Under the pieces are notes generated by a model. The model did not search any database. It had not been told where the DNA came from and was given only the letters and a program-made list of their open reading frames with translations. Positions 1 to 11,500 of a stretch of 64,000 nt of DNA are shown piece after piece. The position numbers were made by a program, and so were the translations under genes. The stretch's first letter is position 1, and every line of letters begins with the position of its first letter. This stretch comes from Brachynemurus nebulosus. Lineage: Eukaryota > Arthropoda > Insecta > Neuroptera > Myrmeleontidae. The stretch is from NCBI GenBank assembly GCA_035578155.1, contig JAPWDM010000005.1, forward strand, positions 41,430,365-41,494,364, read 5' to 3'.

Positions 1-555
1 TATCATATAGGCGCGAGAATAAAGTGCTTCGCTTCGCTCGTTAAACAGTTCAAAATTCTATAAAAGGTTAATTCCATTTAATGCTTCGCTCCGCTTCCCA
101 TACGACTCGCAAGTAACCATTAATATATCTAATTTTCACACTCTGAGATTTTTCCGTAGAATCCCATATTGATGGTTTTAGATACACTGCACAATTATAA
201 CACAATACACTCTATAATAATAATAGTATATTGTACTATAAGTGGGAAAAATGGCTTATTTCTCACGTATTTCACACTATATTTTTTCTACGAAAACATT
301 TTTTTCATAAAATTTACATTAATATTTATTTAAATAAATAGTAAAATTTTTTATTAAATTATGTCAGTTGTAAAAGATGTTCAAATTTTTGCCAATGCAT
401 GCTTTGAAACTATGGAAACAAAAATCAATAACAAACGTATAAACGTATGTATACATTTATATAGATTTTAAGTACAAAATAGCATATTGTTATTAAAACA
501 TTTAATTTGCAAAAAAGGAATATTAACGTCAATACTTTAGATAAAAACTATCCTA
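1..555. other. AT-rich intergenic DNA, no gene seen
   Basis: The first 110 bases are less AT-rich and repeat the word gcttcgct twice. The rest is AT-rich with no convincing open frame, splice-flanked exon or inverted repeat. Confidence 0.6.
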
Positions 556-818
<263 letters not shown>

Positions 819-917
819 TTTGATGCTAGTAGAATTGATTTACTTAAATTTTTTACAATTTTCAGTCCAAAGCTAATAAGACTTTATTGAATAATTCTAC
901 AATGGGAGCTATCTATA

Positions 918-1407
918 CGGGGTGTCCCATTTGGATGTATACATACGATTTACATGTTAATTTTTAACATTGGATTCCCATAAGGAAAAAGTTATGTCAC
1001 AAGAGTGCTTTGAACAAACTAATAATACTAATTTAATATTATAACTACTGTCACTATAGCTTTAACAATAATAATGTAGTAAAATAAAGAAATGAATGTT
1101 GCAATTTTCAAGCAATTCACATTTTTACATAATAAATATTTGTCTCATCTGAGGTTGTAAATTCAAAAAGGCATTTTTTTATTTTCTTGAATATAAATAT
1201 TAAAATAATAATAATACCAAAAAAATATTCTGTTGAAGAAATAGTGCAGATAATTTGATGGAAAAAAATTATTTTATAGAAGAAAATTACTAAAAATAGT
1301 AATATGTTTATCCAAAGCACTTTTGTGTCATAACTGTTTCCTTATGGGAATCCAATGTTAAAAGTTAACATGTAAATCGTATGTATACATCCGGTCGGGA
1401 TACCCAG
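918..1407. mobile_element. TA-target MITE, copy 1
   Basis: A 490-base element has inverted arms of about 90 bases that begin CGGGGTGTCCC on the left and, reverse complemented, CTGGGTATCCC on the right. TA dinucleotides at 916-917 and 1408-1409 flank it. The interior is AT-rich and has no real coding frame. It is the inverted counterpart of the element at 2698-3183. TA duplication and short size fit a Tc1/mariner-type non-autonomous element. Confidence 0.85.
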
Positions 1408-1831
1408 TATAATTAAAATGATTTGTGTTACTATTTCATTAATTATTAAATTTCCATTAATACTCTATTCCCTGAATTCATTTTAGACAGTGGCGTAACT
1501 AGATTCATTGTGCAATGGAGCTATTTAGGACCACTTGTAGTTATCCATTACCACCCCATTGCCCTCCTACGCTCGAAGTTGGTAGTAAAATTTAACTTTT
1601 TTTGGAAAAACTACGGTATTTTTAAAAAAATAAATGATTTTGGTTTTATTTTCAAATACCTATATATTCAAATTACATATGTTTTACAATAAACATAGCC
1701 CTGTTTACTGAATAATAGACAGTACATTATGTTCCTTATATCACTCGCCGCTAGTGCCTCCAATGAAGTTGTCTCTAAATACCTGTAGTATAATGTTCAT
1801 TGGTTTATGCTGTCAACTAACTAAAATGACC

Positions 1832-2038
1832 CTAGTCCCTAAGACATCGTATACATTCAAAATAATTTTTTAAACTAGTTTTCGGTTTAGAAAAGCATTT
1901 TTCTGCAGTTGCTGTGGAGACACTTAAAGTAAAGAGTAAGAAACAATAAAATGGACTTGGTAAAAGCAGGCGAATTAGTAGATAAAGTCGAATTTGTATA
2001 TAAAGACATTGACTCATTTCAAAAATAAATTTTGTCAC
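1832..2038 (-). pseudogene. hAT transposase C-terminal remnant
   Basis: A 68-codon minus-strand frame contains LSVSTATAEKCFSKPK followed by SLKNYFECIRCLRD. This matches the pattern of the hAT C-terminal dimerisation region (P/S-V-S-T-A-x-A-E-x-x-F-S-K-L-K). The conserved Arg-Ser after AER is replaced by Lys-Cys, and stops follow within a few codons. The rest of the catalytic domain is not recognisable upstream, where stops and AT-rich sequence intervene. The family call rests on this motif plus the hAT ends at 1488 and 2552. It is clearly non-functional. Confidence 0.7.
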
Positions 2039-2383
2039 ATATAAAAGATATTATAATTTCTACTATCCTTTTTCAATATATTAGATAGGAGATATTGTGA
2101 GAGATAGCTATATTGCGAGTTTGTCTAAAATATAAATTTATGTGAATGGGTCATTTGCAGTTGTCGTTGTTTTCTCTATATTTGCATTTTAATGACAAGT
2201 ATTAAAGTAGAGACATGTTCTGAAAGCCGAATTGGATAATTTTACTGCTTGTCGTGCTTCGTTCAAAATGCATTCAAATCGTTGTTTATATACTTGGAGA
2301 ACCTCACTCAAATTGAAAATACCGGAATCTAAGAAAATAGTAAAACGTAGAGGCGCAAAAGGCAAGATAAATAAATTAATCCA

Positions 2384-2402
2384 TTTTTTTTTTTTTTTTT
2401 TG
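2384..2402. repeat. Poly-T tract
   Basis: A homopolymer run of about 18 T inside the dead hAT element. Confidence 0.9.
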
Positions 2403-2697
2403 CAGAGTCTGAGGAAATAACTAGTATTTCTCTTAATATAATCTATTATTAGTAAAAGATGTTTTAGAGTTTTAGCTAATATACCATGTATTTTTTTCTG
2501 TTATGCTCCCTTTTGCTGTGCTTCTAGCTGCTTTATTCTAGTTTCGCCACTGCATTTTCACTACATTCTGGTCCAGCTTAGATCTATTTCCAACTCATTT
2601 TACAACAGTATAAATTACATACAAATGTATAATTAACCTTTTTTGAATTATTACATTGTTTAATTACATAAATAATACATAATACATTATGTGTATA

Positions 2698-3183
2698 CCG
2701 GGTGTCCCATTATACATACGATTTACACGTTAATTGATAACACTGAATTCCCATAAGGGAAAAGTTATGTCACAAGAGTGCTTTGGATAAATATTTTTAT
2801 ATTTTTAGTAATTTTCATTTATAAAATAATTTTTTTTCCACCAAAAAATTATCTGCACTATTTCTTCAACATAATATTTTCTGGGTATTTTTATTATTTT
2901 AATATTTATATTCAAGAAAATAAAAATCTGCCTTTTTGAATTTAAAGAAAATGACACAAATATTTGTTATGTGAAAATGTGAATTGATTGAAAGTTGAGA
3001 CATTCATTTCTTTATTTTACTGCATTATTGTTGTTAAAGCGATAGTAACAGTAGTTATAATATTAAATTATAGTATTATTAGTTTGTTCAAAGCACTCTT
3101 GTGACATAACTTTTTCCTTATGGGAGTTCAGTGTTATCAATTAACATGTAAACCGTATGTATACATCTCAACGGGACACTCAG
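2698..3183. mobile_element. TA-target MITE, copy 2, inverted relative to copy 1
   Basis: A 486-base element begins CCGGGTGTCCC and its right end reads, reverse complemented, CTGAGTGTCCC. TA lies on both sides (2696-2697 and 3184-3185). Its interior matches the reverse complement of the interior of the element at 918-1407, so the two copies are in opposite orientation. Confidence 0.85.
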
Positions 3184-3309
3184 TATAAAGGTAAATCCTG
3201 AATACATATTTTGTCACAAATAAATATATAGGTACCTAATATGGGTATAATAAGCTGATATAGGTGAGTTTTTAGCGTTTCGTGGAGGGGCTACTCTACG
3301 AAAAGCTAA

Positions 3310-3533
3310 AGGCCCATTCATATCTACAGACACCGAACGTCACAGACACGTATCGTGGCCGACACGACAAATATTCTTTAATGCTTTTCTTATGGACACA
3401 TTCATACATACAGATAATCCGTGTCTGTGCGGTATATATGAATACACGCATAAGAAAAGCATTAAACAATATTTGTCGTGTCTGCTGCGATACGTGTCTG
3501 TGACGTTCAGTGTCTGTAGATATGAATGGACCT
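3310..3533. mobile_element. Hairpin MITE with TAA duplication (PIF/Harbinger-like)
   Basis: Arms of about 95 bases, beginning AGGCCCATTCATATCTACAG and nearly perfectly complementary, make this 224-base unit one large hairpin. TAA at 3307-3309 and TAA at 3534-3536 give the 3-base duplication typical of PIF/Harbinger elements. The terminal sequence differs from that of the complete Harbinger element at 25653-29846, so it is a different family. The apparent frames across it are by-products of the inverted repeat. Confidence 0.8.
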
Positions 3534-3837
3534 TAATGCAGTCACTCTGTCTATTAGCTATATTATTATTTGAGGGTTTCCAGTTGTAATATGCCGAACT
3601 GATCTAATTAAAAAATCGTATAATCTCAAAATCATTTTTTTCCAAATTAACTAGAAATGAAATTGCATTTCTTTAATTATTTTGTATATAATTACGTTCT
3701 TTGCTCTAATTTTTATATGATAATTTGGCCTATCTAATAATTTCAGATAAATAAAAAAGTAATAATCGTTTATTTTTTATTTTTTTTTACTTTTTCTTTT
3801 TCCCTAGTTACCTATATCTGAAAATCAGCCATACTTT
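3534..3837. other. AT-rich spacer
   Basis: Nothing is recognised apart from T-rich runs near 3775-3800. Confidence 0.6.
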
Positions 3838-4515
3838 TAAACTAGCTGTACCCACGACGTCGTCCGCGGGACGCATTGTTGTAAACACAATGAGAAATAT
3901 ATGTGTAATAATTATACAGAACTTGCGTAGAACAATAATTTTTGCTTATTGCATGCACATGCTCAAATTGGTTTTTGTATTTTCCCGAGGGAAGAAAACA
4001 TTTTCCCGTAACAAAAAGTATCCTAGGTGTTGGTGTAGGTAATAAATTATCACCACACCAAATTTCATCCAAATCCGTTCAATCGATTTTACGCAATGTG
4101 TGCACATGTTCCGAATGGTTTTTCTATTTTCCTGTGGGAGTGAGATATTTTCCAGGGGTAAAAACTCTAAAAAGTGTCTTAAATGTTGACCCAGATAACA
4201 AGTTGTCACCACACTAAATTTCATCAAAATCCGTCCAATAGTTTTTGCGTAATGTGTGCACATGTTCCGAATGGTTTTTCTATTTTCCTGTGAGAATGAG
4301 ATATTTTCCCGGAATAAAAAGTATCCTAAATGTTGACCCAGGTAAGAAGTTGTCATCACACCAAATTTCATTAAAATCCGTCCAATAGTTTTTGCGTGAT
4401 GCTTGAACAGAGAGACAAACAGACAAAAATTTTAAAAATCGCTGTTTCGATATCTACATCGATAACTATTTACAGTACCAGTACAATTTTCAAAAAATAT
4501 TCCATGTACAGAAAT
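3838..4515 (+). repeat. Widespread insect interspersed repeat, copy 1, with about 150-base internal tandem units
   Basis: It opens with actagctgtacccacgacg and closes near the phrase acagtaccagtacaattttc. Inside, a unit carrying caccacaccaaatttcatc recurs at 4051, 4207 and 4354, a spacing of 147-156 bases. The same repeat recurs at 10663-11500 and, reversed and partial, near 25135-25300. Phrases of this kind are common in insect genomes. Its class (retroelement tail or Helitron-like) was not settled. Open frames on both strands come from the repeat and are not genes. Confidence 0.7.
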
Positions 4516-4904
4516 GGTTTCGTTACAGTTTGATTATACGTACACTCTAAGAAAAAAATGTACCGTTTTACTACTATTATAGGAGGCAATTAAATGCCTT
4601 CTATAATGACAGTAACATTACAAACCGTAATGTACGAAGGTGAAAAATACACCATCATGGTGTAATTATTACTCACTCATATGTGTAGTTTTACACATGT
4701 CGTACGTAAAATTACGGTCCAGGTGTGTAATAGATTACGTTTTATTTGTGTATTAACTACACAACAAGATGTAATTTTACACATTCAGTTCGCAATAGTG
4801 CGCAGTTAAACGTAAAATTACATCATATTAATGTATTTTTAAACCACGCCTGTACACCTGAAAATGTAATTTTACACACTTATATAGTAATGTTTACACC
4901 CAGA

Positions 4905-5010
4905 AAAGTGTAATATTAATCCAACTGAATCACTTATTCTGATTCAATTCAACTGAATCAGTATGAGTGATTCAATTGTGCTGAAAAAAATAAACTGATT
5001 CAACTTAATT
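4905..5010. repeat. Cluster of the word tgattcaatt
   Basis: Several direct and inverted copies of ctgaatcac and tgattcaatt lie within about 100 bases. They look like the subterminal zone of a word-bearing transposon. No matching partner end was found. Confidence 0.45.
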
Positions 5011-5511
5011 GAAAATAACGAATCAAAAAAGATTATTGATGGTTTTTTTACATAAATATTTATAATAATATGACGTATAGAATAATTTGGAATTATATAC
5101 AAAAAGATTCGAGATGTTAAATATTTTGCTTATTATGTCTAAATTTCTATATAAGTGTGTCGTATGATAATTCTTAATAATTCTTTTGGTAAATTTTAAA
5201 ATAAACACTCCAAAAAAGTAAGATTATAAAAGTTTTATTATGAACGTTTACTTGCTTTCATGAACATAAGTAATCTTTATTTTGCAGTGTAACTGCCAAT
5301 TAAACTGGTCAAAATTTTGAGATATGACTTTTTTTTACAATGCTTACGTTTTGCAGACACAATTATTTAAGCAATATCTTATAAAAAATTTAATTGTAAT
5401 TAGATTACAATGATAATATTAAAAACTTATGGATTAAAATTGTAGTTACATAATATCAAAAATATAGTTTAAGAAAATTAACTAAACAATACTTAAATAT
5501 AAGAAAAACAA

Positions 5512-6935
5512 TATTCTGCTGACTCTTGCCATTCTTAGAACTTCGCAGAAAATGCATGCTGTGCTTTCACAGATGTCTTCACCAATTCCAGTTTCTAAAC
5601 AAATCAGAAAATAAGGGTTACTTAATTTTATAACCATTTTTGATTATTATTTTTTTCTTTTTTTTAATAACTATTTCACAGCAATTTAAAATTAAGAAAA
5701 TTTCGCTTTCGCTACAAAATTACTTCTAGGCTATTTTAATGAATGTACAGATATTAGATTTTTGATTAAAAAACTCACCAGCAAAGTGACCCGGCGTGCT
5801 TATGGCACTGGCACTTCCGAACTGGTAGACGGAGGGTTTGAATTCCGTAGCCGGTTATATGCTGGCGAAAGTTTTCTGCTATTTCCCATCATAATTCCAG
5901 ATGAATATCGACATTATCCTCAAGAAGATGGTTGCAAACAGACACCTACCAAATCCTTATACCGCTTTTCTTGTCCTCCGCCCAATATTCTGCTGACTCT
6001 TGCCATTACTAGAACTTCAGGGAAAATGTAGGCTGCGGTTTCACATATGTCTTCACCAATTCCTTTTTCTAAACAAATCAAAAAATAAGGATTACTTAAT
6101 TTTATAACCATTTTTGTTTATTTATTTTATTTATCTTTTTTCAATAAATATTTCACAGCAATTTAAAATTAAGAAAATTTCGTTTTTGCTACACAATTAC
6201 TTCTAGGTTATTTTAATGAATGTACAGATATTAGATTTTCGATTAAAAAACTCACCAGCAAAGTAACCCGGCGTGCTTAGGCACTGGCACTTCCGAACTG
6301 GTAGACTCAGGGTCTGAATTCCGTTACCGGTTATATGCTGGTAAAAGTTTTCTGCTATTTCCCATCGCAATTCCAGATGAATATCGACATCGTCCTTAAA
6401 AAGATGGTTGCAAACAGACACCTACCAAATCCTTATACCGCTTTTCCTGTCCTCCGCCCAATATTCTGCTGACTCTTGCAATTACTAGAACTTCAGGGAA
6501 AATGTATGCTACGGTTTCACAGATGTCTTCACCAATTTCGATTTCTAAACAAATCAGAAAATAAGGGTTACTTAATTTTATAACCATTTTTGCTTATTTA
6601 TTTTTTCTTTTTTCAATAACTATTTCACAGCAATTTAAAATTAAAAAAATTTCGTTTTTGCTACACAATTACTTTTAGGTTATTTTAATGAATGTACAGA
6701 TATTAAATTTTTGATTAAAAAACTCACCAGCAAAGTAACCCGGCGTGCTTAGGCACTGGCACTTCCGAACTGGTAGACTGAGGGTTTGAATTCCGTAACC
6801 GGTTATATGCTGGTGAAAGTTTTCTGCTATTTCGCATCGTAATTCCAGATGAATATCGACATCGTCCTTAAGAAGATGGTTGCAAACAGACACCTGCCAA
6901 ATCTTTATACCGCTTTTCTTGTTCTCCCCCCATAT
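5512..6935 (-). pseudogene. Triplicated exon-plus-intron unit of an unrecognised gene
   Basis: Three units of about 475 bases start at 5512, 5986 and 6463. On the minus strand each keeps a splice acceptor (tgatttgtttag) and a donor (gctg|gtgagttttt) around an exon-like block. In one frame the block reads GEDICETVAYIFPEVL, then SRILGGGQEKRYKDL. In another frame it reads DDVDIHLELRWEIAENF, then RKCQCLSTPGYFAG. The donor and the next unit's acceptor share phase, so successive exons could be joined in frame. Within a block, however, the two halves are in different frames, which suggests two ancestral exons fused at the duplication joint, or a disabling shift. Unit 3 has tggcag where the other two have tggtag at this joint. 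The family is unknown. Higher GC and conserved coding-like text across copies argue that it came from a gene, perhaps one captured by the surrounding TIR element. Confidence 0.5.
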
Positions 6936-7164
6936 CATCATGAAAAAGTTGAGAAATAATGATGTGAGTGACGTCCGTTACATACCATTGTCTAAAAAAC
7001 GAACGTTAAATTCCATTATTATTATTACCATTGTTATTATTACTTAAAAAACTCGATTTCCATACGTCGCGTCGTTTCAATTTAAACCTGTTATGAATTT
7101 ATATTACTGTAAAGCAAAAAAAAAAAAAAAATTCGTTAAGTGCGTGTTCTTGACACGCACTAAC

Positions 7165-7490
7165 AAGTAAAGGTCCCGAGGCCGGACCTATCGATTTCGA
7201 TGAAACTTAAATATATTGTAGAATACTAAAAACTAAGGGACACGTATTTTTTTTTATCTGCGGAAAAACGGTTTGAAGGGGTGAAATCGCCCTCCAAAAA
7301 TTGGGGTAAAAATTTAATTTTTCAAATATCTCGAAAACAGTAAGAGATAGAGAAAAAGTTTAAATTGGCGATATTGCTCTTTTTTAAAGAGCTATCTATT
7401 GCTATGCAGTCGAATTCAAAATTGAGTTTGAGCAACATTGGAGAGGGGGTGAGTCACCCTCTTAAATTACATACTATTTTATATACACTA
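7165..7490 (+). repeat. Interspersed repeat family X, copy 1
   Basis: It begins cccgaggccggacctatcg and includes tttcaaatatctcgaaaaca and gctcttttttaaagagct. Related copies lie at 31955-32205 (+), 40650-40985 (-), 45450-45500 (-, short) and 54465-54605 (+, short). It is followed at once by the TTAA MITE, as in the 40.5 kb copy. Confidence 0.7.
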
Positions 7491-7504
7491 ATTTTTGCTA
7501 TTAA

Positions 7505-7740
7505 CACACTGATAGTGGGTAAAATAATGTCACAATAAGTGGTTCTGAAGTTGGACTATCATATGTAAGGTCTTTATTAGGTTTGTTTTTTAATGGATAT
7601 TATAGTTTTCCTTATCGAAAATTATCGATACCGAAAATTACATAACCTCAGCTAAAATAACGAAACCTAATAAAAACCTTACATACGATAGTCTAACTTC
7701 AGAACGATCTATTGTGACATTATTACCCCCTGTCAGTGTG
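7505..7740. mobile_element. TTAA-target MITE (piggyBac-like)
   Basis: A 236-base element lies between TTAA at 7501-7504 and TTAA at 7741-7744. Its inverted arms of about 80 bases start CACACTGATAG on the left and CACACTGACAG on the right. No coding capacity is present. Part of a related arm occurs at 40428-40500. Confidence 0.75.
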
Positions 7741-8473
7741 TTAAAAGATATCTGAATTGTAGATAATGTTTTAATTTTCACAGAAATTGAGAGCCCCACA
7801 AAATAAATTATTAGTCAAATTGTAAAATAAACTTTTATCAAATTACATAACTATTTGTATGAAGCAAAATTAAAAAAATTAACTTACCTGAAATATTTTA
7901 ACTGTATCATCAGGACAGCATTTTGGAAACAAACAAATTTATATTACAGTATTCTTTGCACATTATTCCAGAATCCATTTTACACAATGCATATAAAAAA
8001 AACAAAACATCAGTACACCGCTATAACACTGTTTTTGTAACATATTTAAAGATTAATTTATCATACACGTTGTAATTATATTAACTATATATTATATCCT
8101 ATCAAAAAATACTTTTGTTTAATTCAGCTAATTTGAACACATAATTTTTAACCTTTAAGAATATTACTTATGTACGTATAAATATTACAGCAATTCAATA
8201 ACAGATAATTTTAAAATACACAAAATCATATGCGCGCGCATGGGTTTTGCTATTTAGTGGTGTAAAAGTAAACCAAAAGCGTTGTAAAAATCCAAAGTTA
8301 CACCTTTATTTGTGTAATGTTAAAAAAAAACAGTAATTATACACAAATTATATAAAAATACACCAATTTTTTCATATTACACAAATAATAGTGCATATTT
8401 TCAGAGCGAGGAGTAATTTTGCTCTAAATTTAAGTTATTTTACACGTTTTTGACCCTTTTTTCTTAGAGTGTA

Positions 8474-9185
8474 TATAGAAGAAGAAGAATAACGTAAATT
8501 TCTATATCATTTAAGATAATTTTTAAAAACTTGTATCATAGTCCGAAAACAATAAAAGCTGTAAAGCTTCAGACTCTAGCAATCGGTTGTCCCTATCAGC
8601 ATCTGCAATTCTTATTGGAGTAATTGTTTGATTAAATCAACAGTTTGGTTGTAATAAAAACTGAAATTCAAAAAAGTCATCCTGTATTTATAATATGTAT
8701 TATATGATAATATTAGTTATTGTAGAATTTCCTATTACTAACAATTTTGCTTTGTTTCAAAAGATTTTACTCATATTGTTTGTACTCATACTGTAAGGTT
8801 TTGTAAGGTAAATTTTGTCAAATATTCAACAGTTCGCTCTCAAAAATAAATACAATTGCCACAATAAATAATAGTTGCTTACTACAATATGTATTTCATT
8901 TGAGAATGAAATTCCTCTTTGTAATATGTAGGTATTTGTGATAACTCATAACTTTGCTCAACATACATATATTGTATAGAGCCTTAAGGGAATTGGCTGC
9001 ATATTTAAACATACAATGAACGACAAAGTAATACACAGTATTAAAAAGAACTTTTTGAAAGTTTTTGTAAGTTTTTGCGATTGTTCTTTTTATTCTTTAT
9101 AAAATATCAAGGAAAAACTAGATTTCAACTATCAGTCATTAAATTTAACCCTATATAATGACTTTAAATGTGTAAACAGTAAAAA
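8474..9185. other. AT-rich spacer
   Basis: No coding region or paired repeat was recognised. Confidence 0.6.
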
Positions 9186-9390
9186 AATTTGTGTTCTGCG
9201 TAAGAAAAGAAACTAATGTTTCAAATTTTTGTGTTAAGTAACTAACACAACCCTGCGTTAATGTAACATTCCGTGTTTGTGTTAAATGAAAATATTAACA
9301 TAAATTTCGATTTAACAGAATAAAAATGTTAACCTGTTTTGAACAGCAAGGAAGTAACACAATATTTGTGTAGAGCAAAAGAATGCTGTA
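9186..9390. repeat. Cluster of the word gtgttaa
   Basis: Direct and inverted copies of gtgttaa/ttaacac recur at about 20-40 base spacing. The layout resembles the subterminal zone of the element at 4543-8471, with a different word. No second end was found. Confidence 0.4.
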
Positions 9391-9607
9391 AGTACCTAAC
9401 TTACAATAGAATATAATATCTACCAAAATATTTATATAATAAAAAAGATGAGAGTAGTTCTTATTATTAAACAAAACCCAAAAATTAGAAGTTTTTTCAG
9501 TTATTGACGAATATACTTTGGTTAAACGTTTAAAAATGAAACATTTTTCTTACATTTTAAGGTTATTTTGTTACAGATTCAGTTACAAAAAATCATGTAA
9601 GCTTACT

Positions 9608-9680
9608 TGAGATTGTATATTATTATAATATTATAATATACAATCTCAAATATATTATAATATTATAATATACAATCTCA
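9608..9680. repeat. AT-rich near-perfect palindrome with a duplicated half
   Basis: Bases 9608-9648 read tgagattgtatatta and mirror themselves to end taatatacaatctca. The second half is then repeated at 9650-9680. It could form a cruciform or hairpin. Confidence 0.8.
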
Positions 9681-10662
9681 GGGATTTCGTAAAAAAATAT
9701 TACAAGTTTGGTCAAAATAATACTTTCAAGTTAAAGAAGATAAAATAATCCTGTCAATTGGAAAATGATTACAAATTAAAAGTTTCTATTCTAGCCTACC
9801 CAAAATAAAAATCCTAAAATTGCCTCTGAAATAAGCCGTATACTCGTATATTCTAAAAGAATTTAATATCTCCGGTAGTTAAAACAAAAATGAGTTTCTT
9901 TGATTCTATTTCTTGAAAAAAAGCTATACCTAGCTGGAAAAAAACTATAATAGCTAGTTGTTTTTCTATATGTACCCATATAGTATCTATACAAATTTTC
10001 TCGAATATTATCACGTTCTTTTTTTTTTCAAAAAAAAAGTAGATTTGGGACTTTCTATGATGGTGTCATGAGATTTCGGTCGATGTTTACGATCAATTTG
10101 AAATTCCCCCAAGTGATATATTCAAGGCTATATGTACAATATAAATACAATATTTATAATATACGGTATAGTATGAATCGCACCGGTGTATTTATGAGAT
10201 AAATCTATACTCTGGGATTTCACCATACACGTAAAAAAATGTTTTTTAACCGCTGATTTCGATGAACACTTCTCATACAAAAATTATACAAGGTGTCTTA
10301 ATAAAACTGACCATAGACTAATTTGCCAGCAGGTTAGTAATCACGTAAAGTTCATAACATTTAACATTTAAACGAAATTAATCAAAAATTTATTAGTATT
10401 CTATTTTTGACGCTAAGAATATTTTATTTTCAGATATTAAGTATATAGTTCTAAAAAAAAAGTAAAAAGCAAAGAAAAACATGAGGAAATAAAAATTCAA
10501 GGCAAAATTTCCCTTTTTACCTTTATGTTTATTACTTTCTCCTTTCATTGAAATTTTTTTAATAAAAGACTAAATACATATGGGTACTACGTGTCCCAGA
10601 TATGTAAAATTTCCAGTACAAGGATTTCGTAAACGGTAAGGAGATACAAAATTAAGTTAAAA
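9681..10662. other. AT-rich spacer
   Basis: It has T- and A-runs near 10020-10040 and nothing that reads as coding. Confidence 0.6.
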
Positions 10663-11500
10663 CTAGGTGTACCCGCGATGTTGTCCGCGTGACGCATTGT
10701 TATAAACGCAGTGAGAAGTATATGTGTAATAATTATACAGAACTTGCATGGAACAATAATTTTTGCGTAATGCATGCACATGTTCAAAATGGTTTTTCTA
10801 ATTTCCCGTGGGAATGAGACATTTTCCCGGAGTAAAAAGTATCGTCTAGGCAATAAGTTATTCCCACGCCAAATTTCATCAAAATCCATTCAAGAGTTTT
10901 TGCGTGACGCATGCACATGCTCAAAATGATTTGTATTTTTGTATTTTCCCGAGAGAAGGCAACATCTCCCGGTAATAAAAAGTATTCTTAGTATTGACGC
11001 TGGTAATAAGTTATCACCACACCAAATTTCATCAATATCCGTTCAACAGTTTTTGCGTAATGTGTGCACATGCTCAAAAAAGTTCTTCTATTTTCCCGTG
11101 GGAATGAGACATTTTTCCGGAGCAGGGAGCATCTTGGATGATGACCCAGGCAATAAGTTATCACCATACCAAATTTCATCAAAATCTGTCCAATAATTTT
11201 TGCGTAATGTGTACACATGCTCAGAATGGTTTTTCTATCTTCCCGTGGGAATGAAACATTTTCATGGAAAAAGAAGTATCTTGGATGTACACCCAATTAA
11301 TAAGTTATCACCACACCAAATTTCATCAGAATCCGTCCAATAATTTTTGCGTGATGCGTAAACAGACAGACAAAAATTTTAAAAATCGCTGTTTTGATAT
11401 CTATCTACATCGACTACTATTTACAGTACCAGTACAACTTTTAAAAAAATATTCCATGTACAGAAATAGTCTCGTTAAAATTTTATTATACGTATAGATT
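10663..11500 (+). repeat. Widespread insect interspersed repeat, copy 2
   Basis: It opens aactaggtgtacccgcgatg and closes with the same tail as the copy at 3838. Four internal units carrying the phrase aatttcatca lie at about 10862, 11015, 11162 and 11309, a spacing of 147-153 bases. This copy has one more unit than copy 1, so the unit number varies between loci. Confidence 0.7.

Larger units (their letters stand above)
1488..2552 (-). mobile_element. Decayed hAT transposon
   Basis: The ends are CAGTGGCGTAACTAG on the left and, reverse complemented, CAGTGGCGAAACTAG on the right, a typical hAT terminus. The flanks resemble an imperfect 8-base duplication (attttaga and cattttca). A minus-strand remnant of the hAT transposase C-terminus lies inside. 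It sits exactly between two inverted copies of a TA-target MITE. Confidence 0.75.
4543..8471. mobile_element. 3.9 kb element with short TIRs and reiterated subterminal words, carrying an exon array
   Basis: The ends are CACTCTAAGAAAAAA at 4543 and its reverse complement ending at 8471, with TA on both outer sides (4541-4542 and 8472-8473). Both subterminal regions repeat a word of the form gtgtaaaattacac many times (4680-4900 and 8240-8450). A second word, tgattcaatt, is reiterated at 4920-5000. The interior holds the tandem exon-like array at 5512-6935, a member of an interspersed repeat family at 7165-7490, and a nested TTAA MITE. No transposase was recognised, so it is presumably non-autonomous. 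The two ends could belong to separate insertions, but matching ends and matching words argue for one unit. Confidence 0.55.

Noticed and set aside
3842..4371. Open frames of 76-141 codons on both strands
   Set aside because: They follow the internal units of a dispersed repeat and recur in the copy at 10.6-11.3 kb. No protein family fits.
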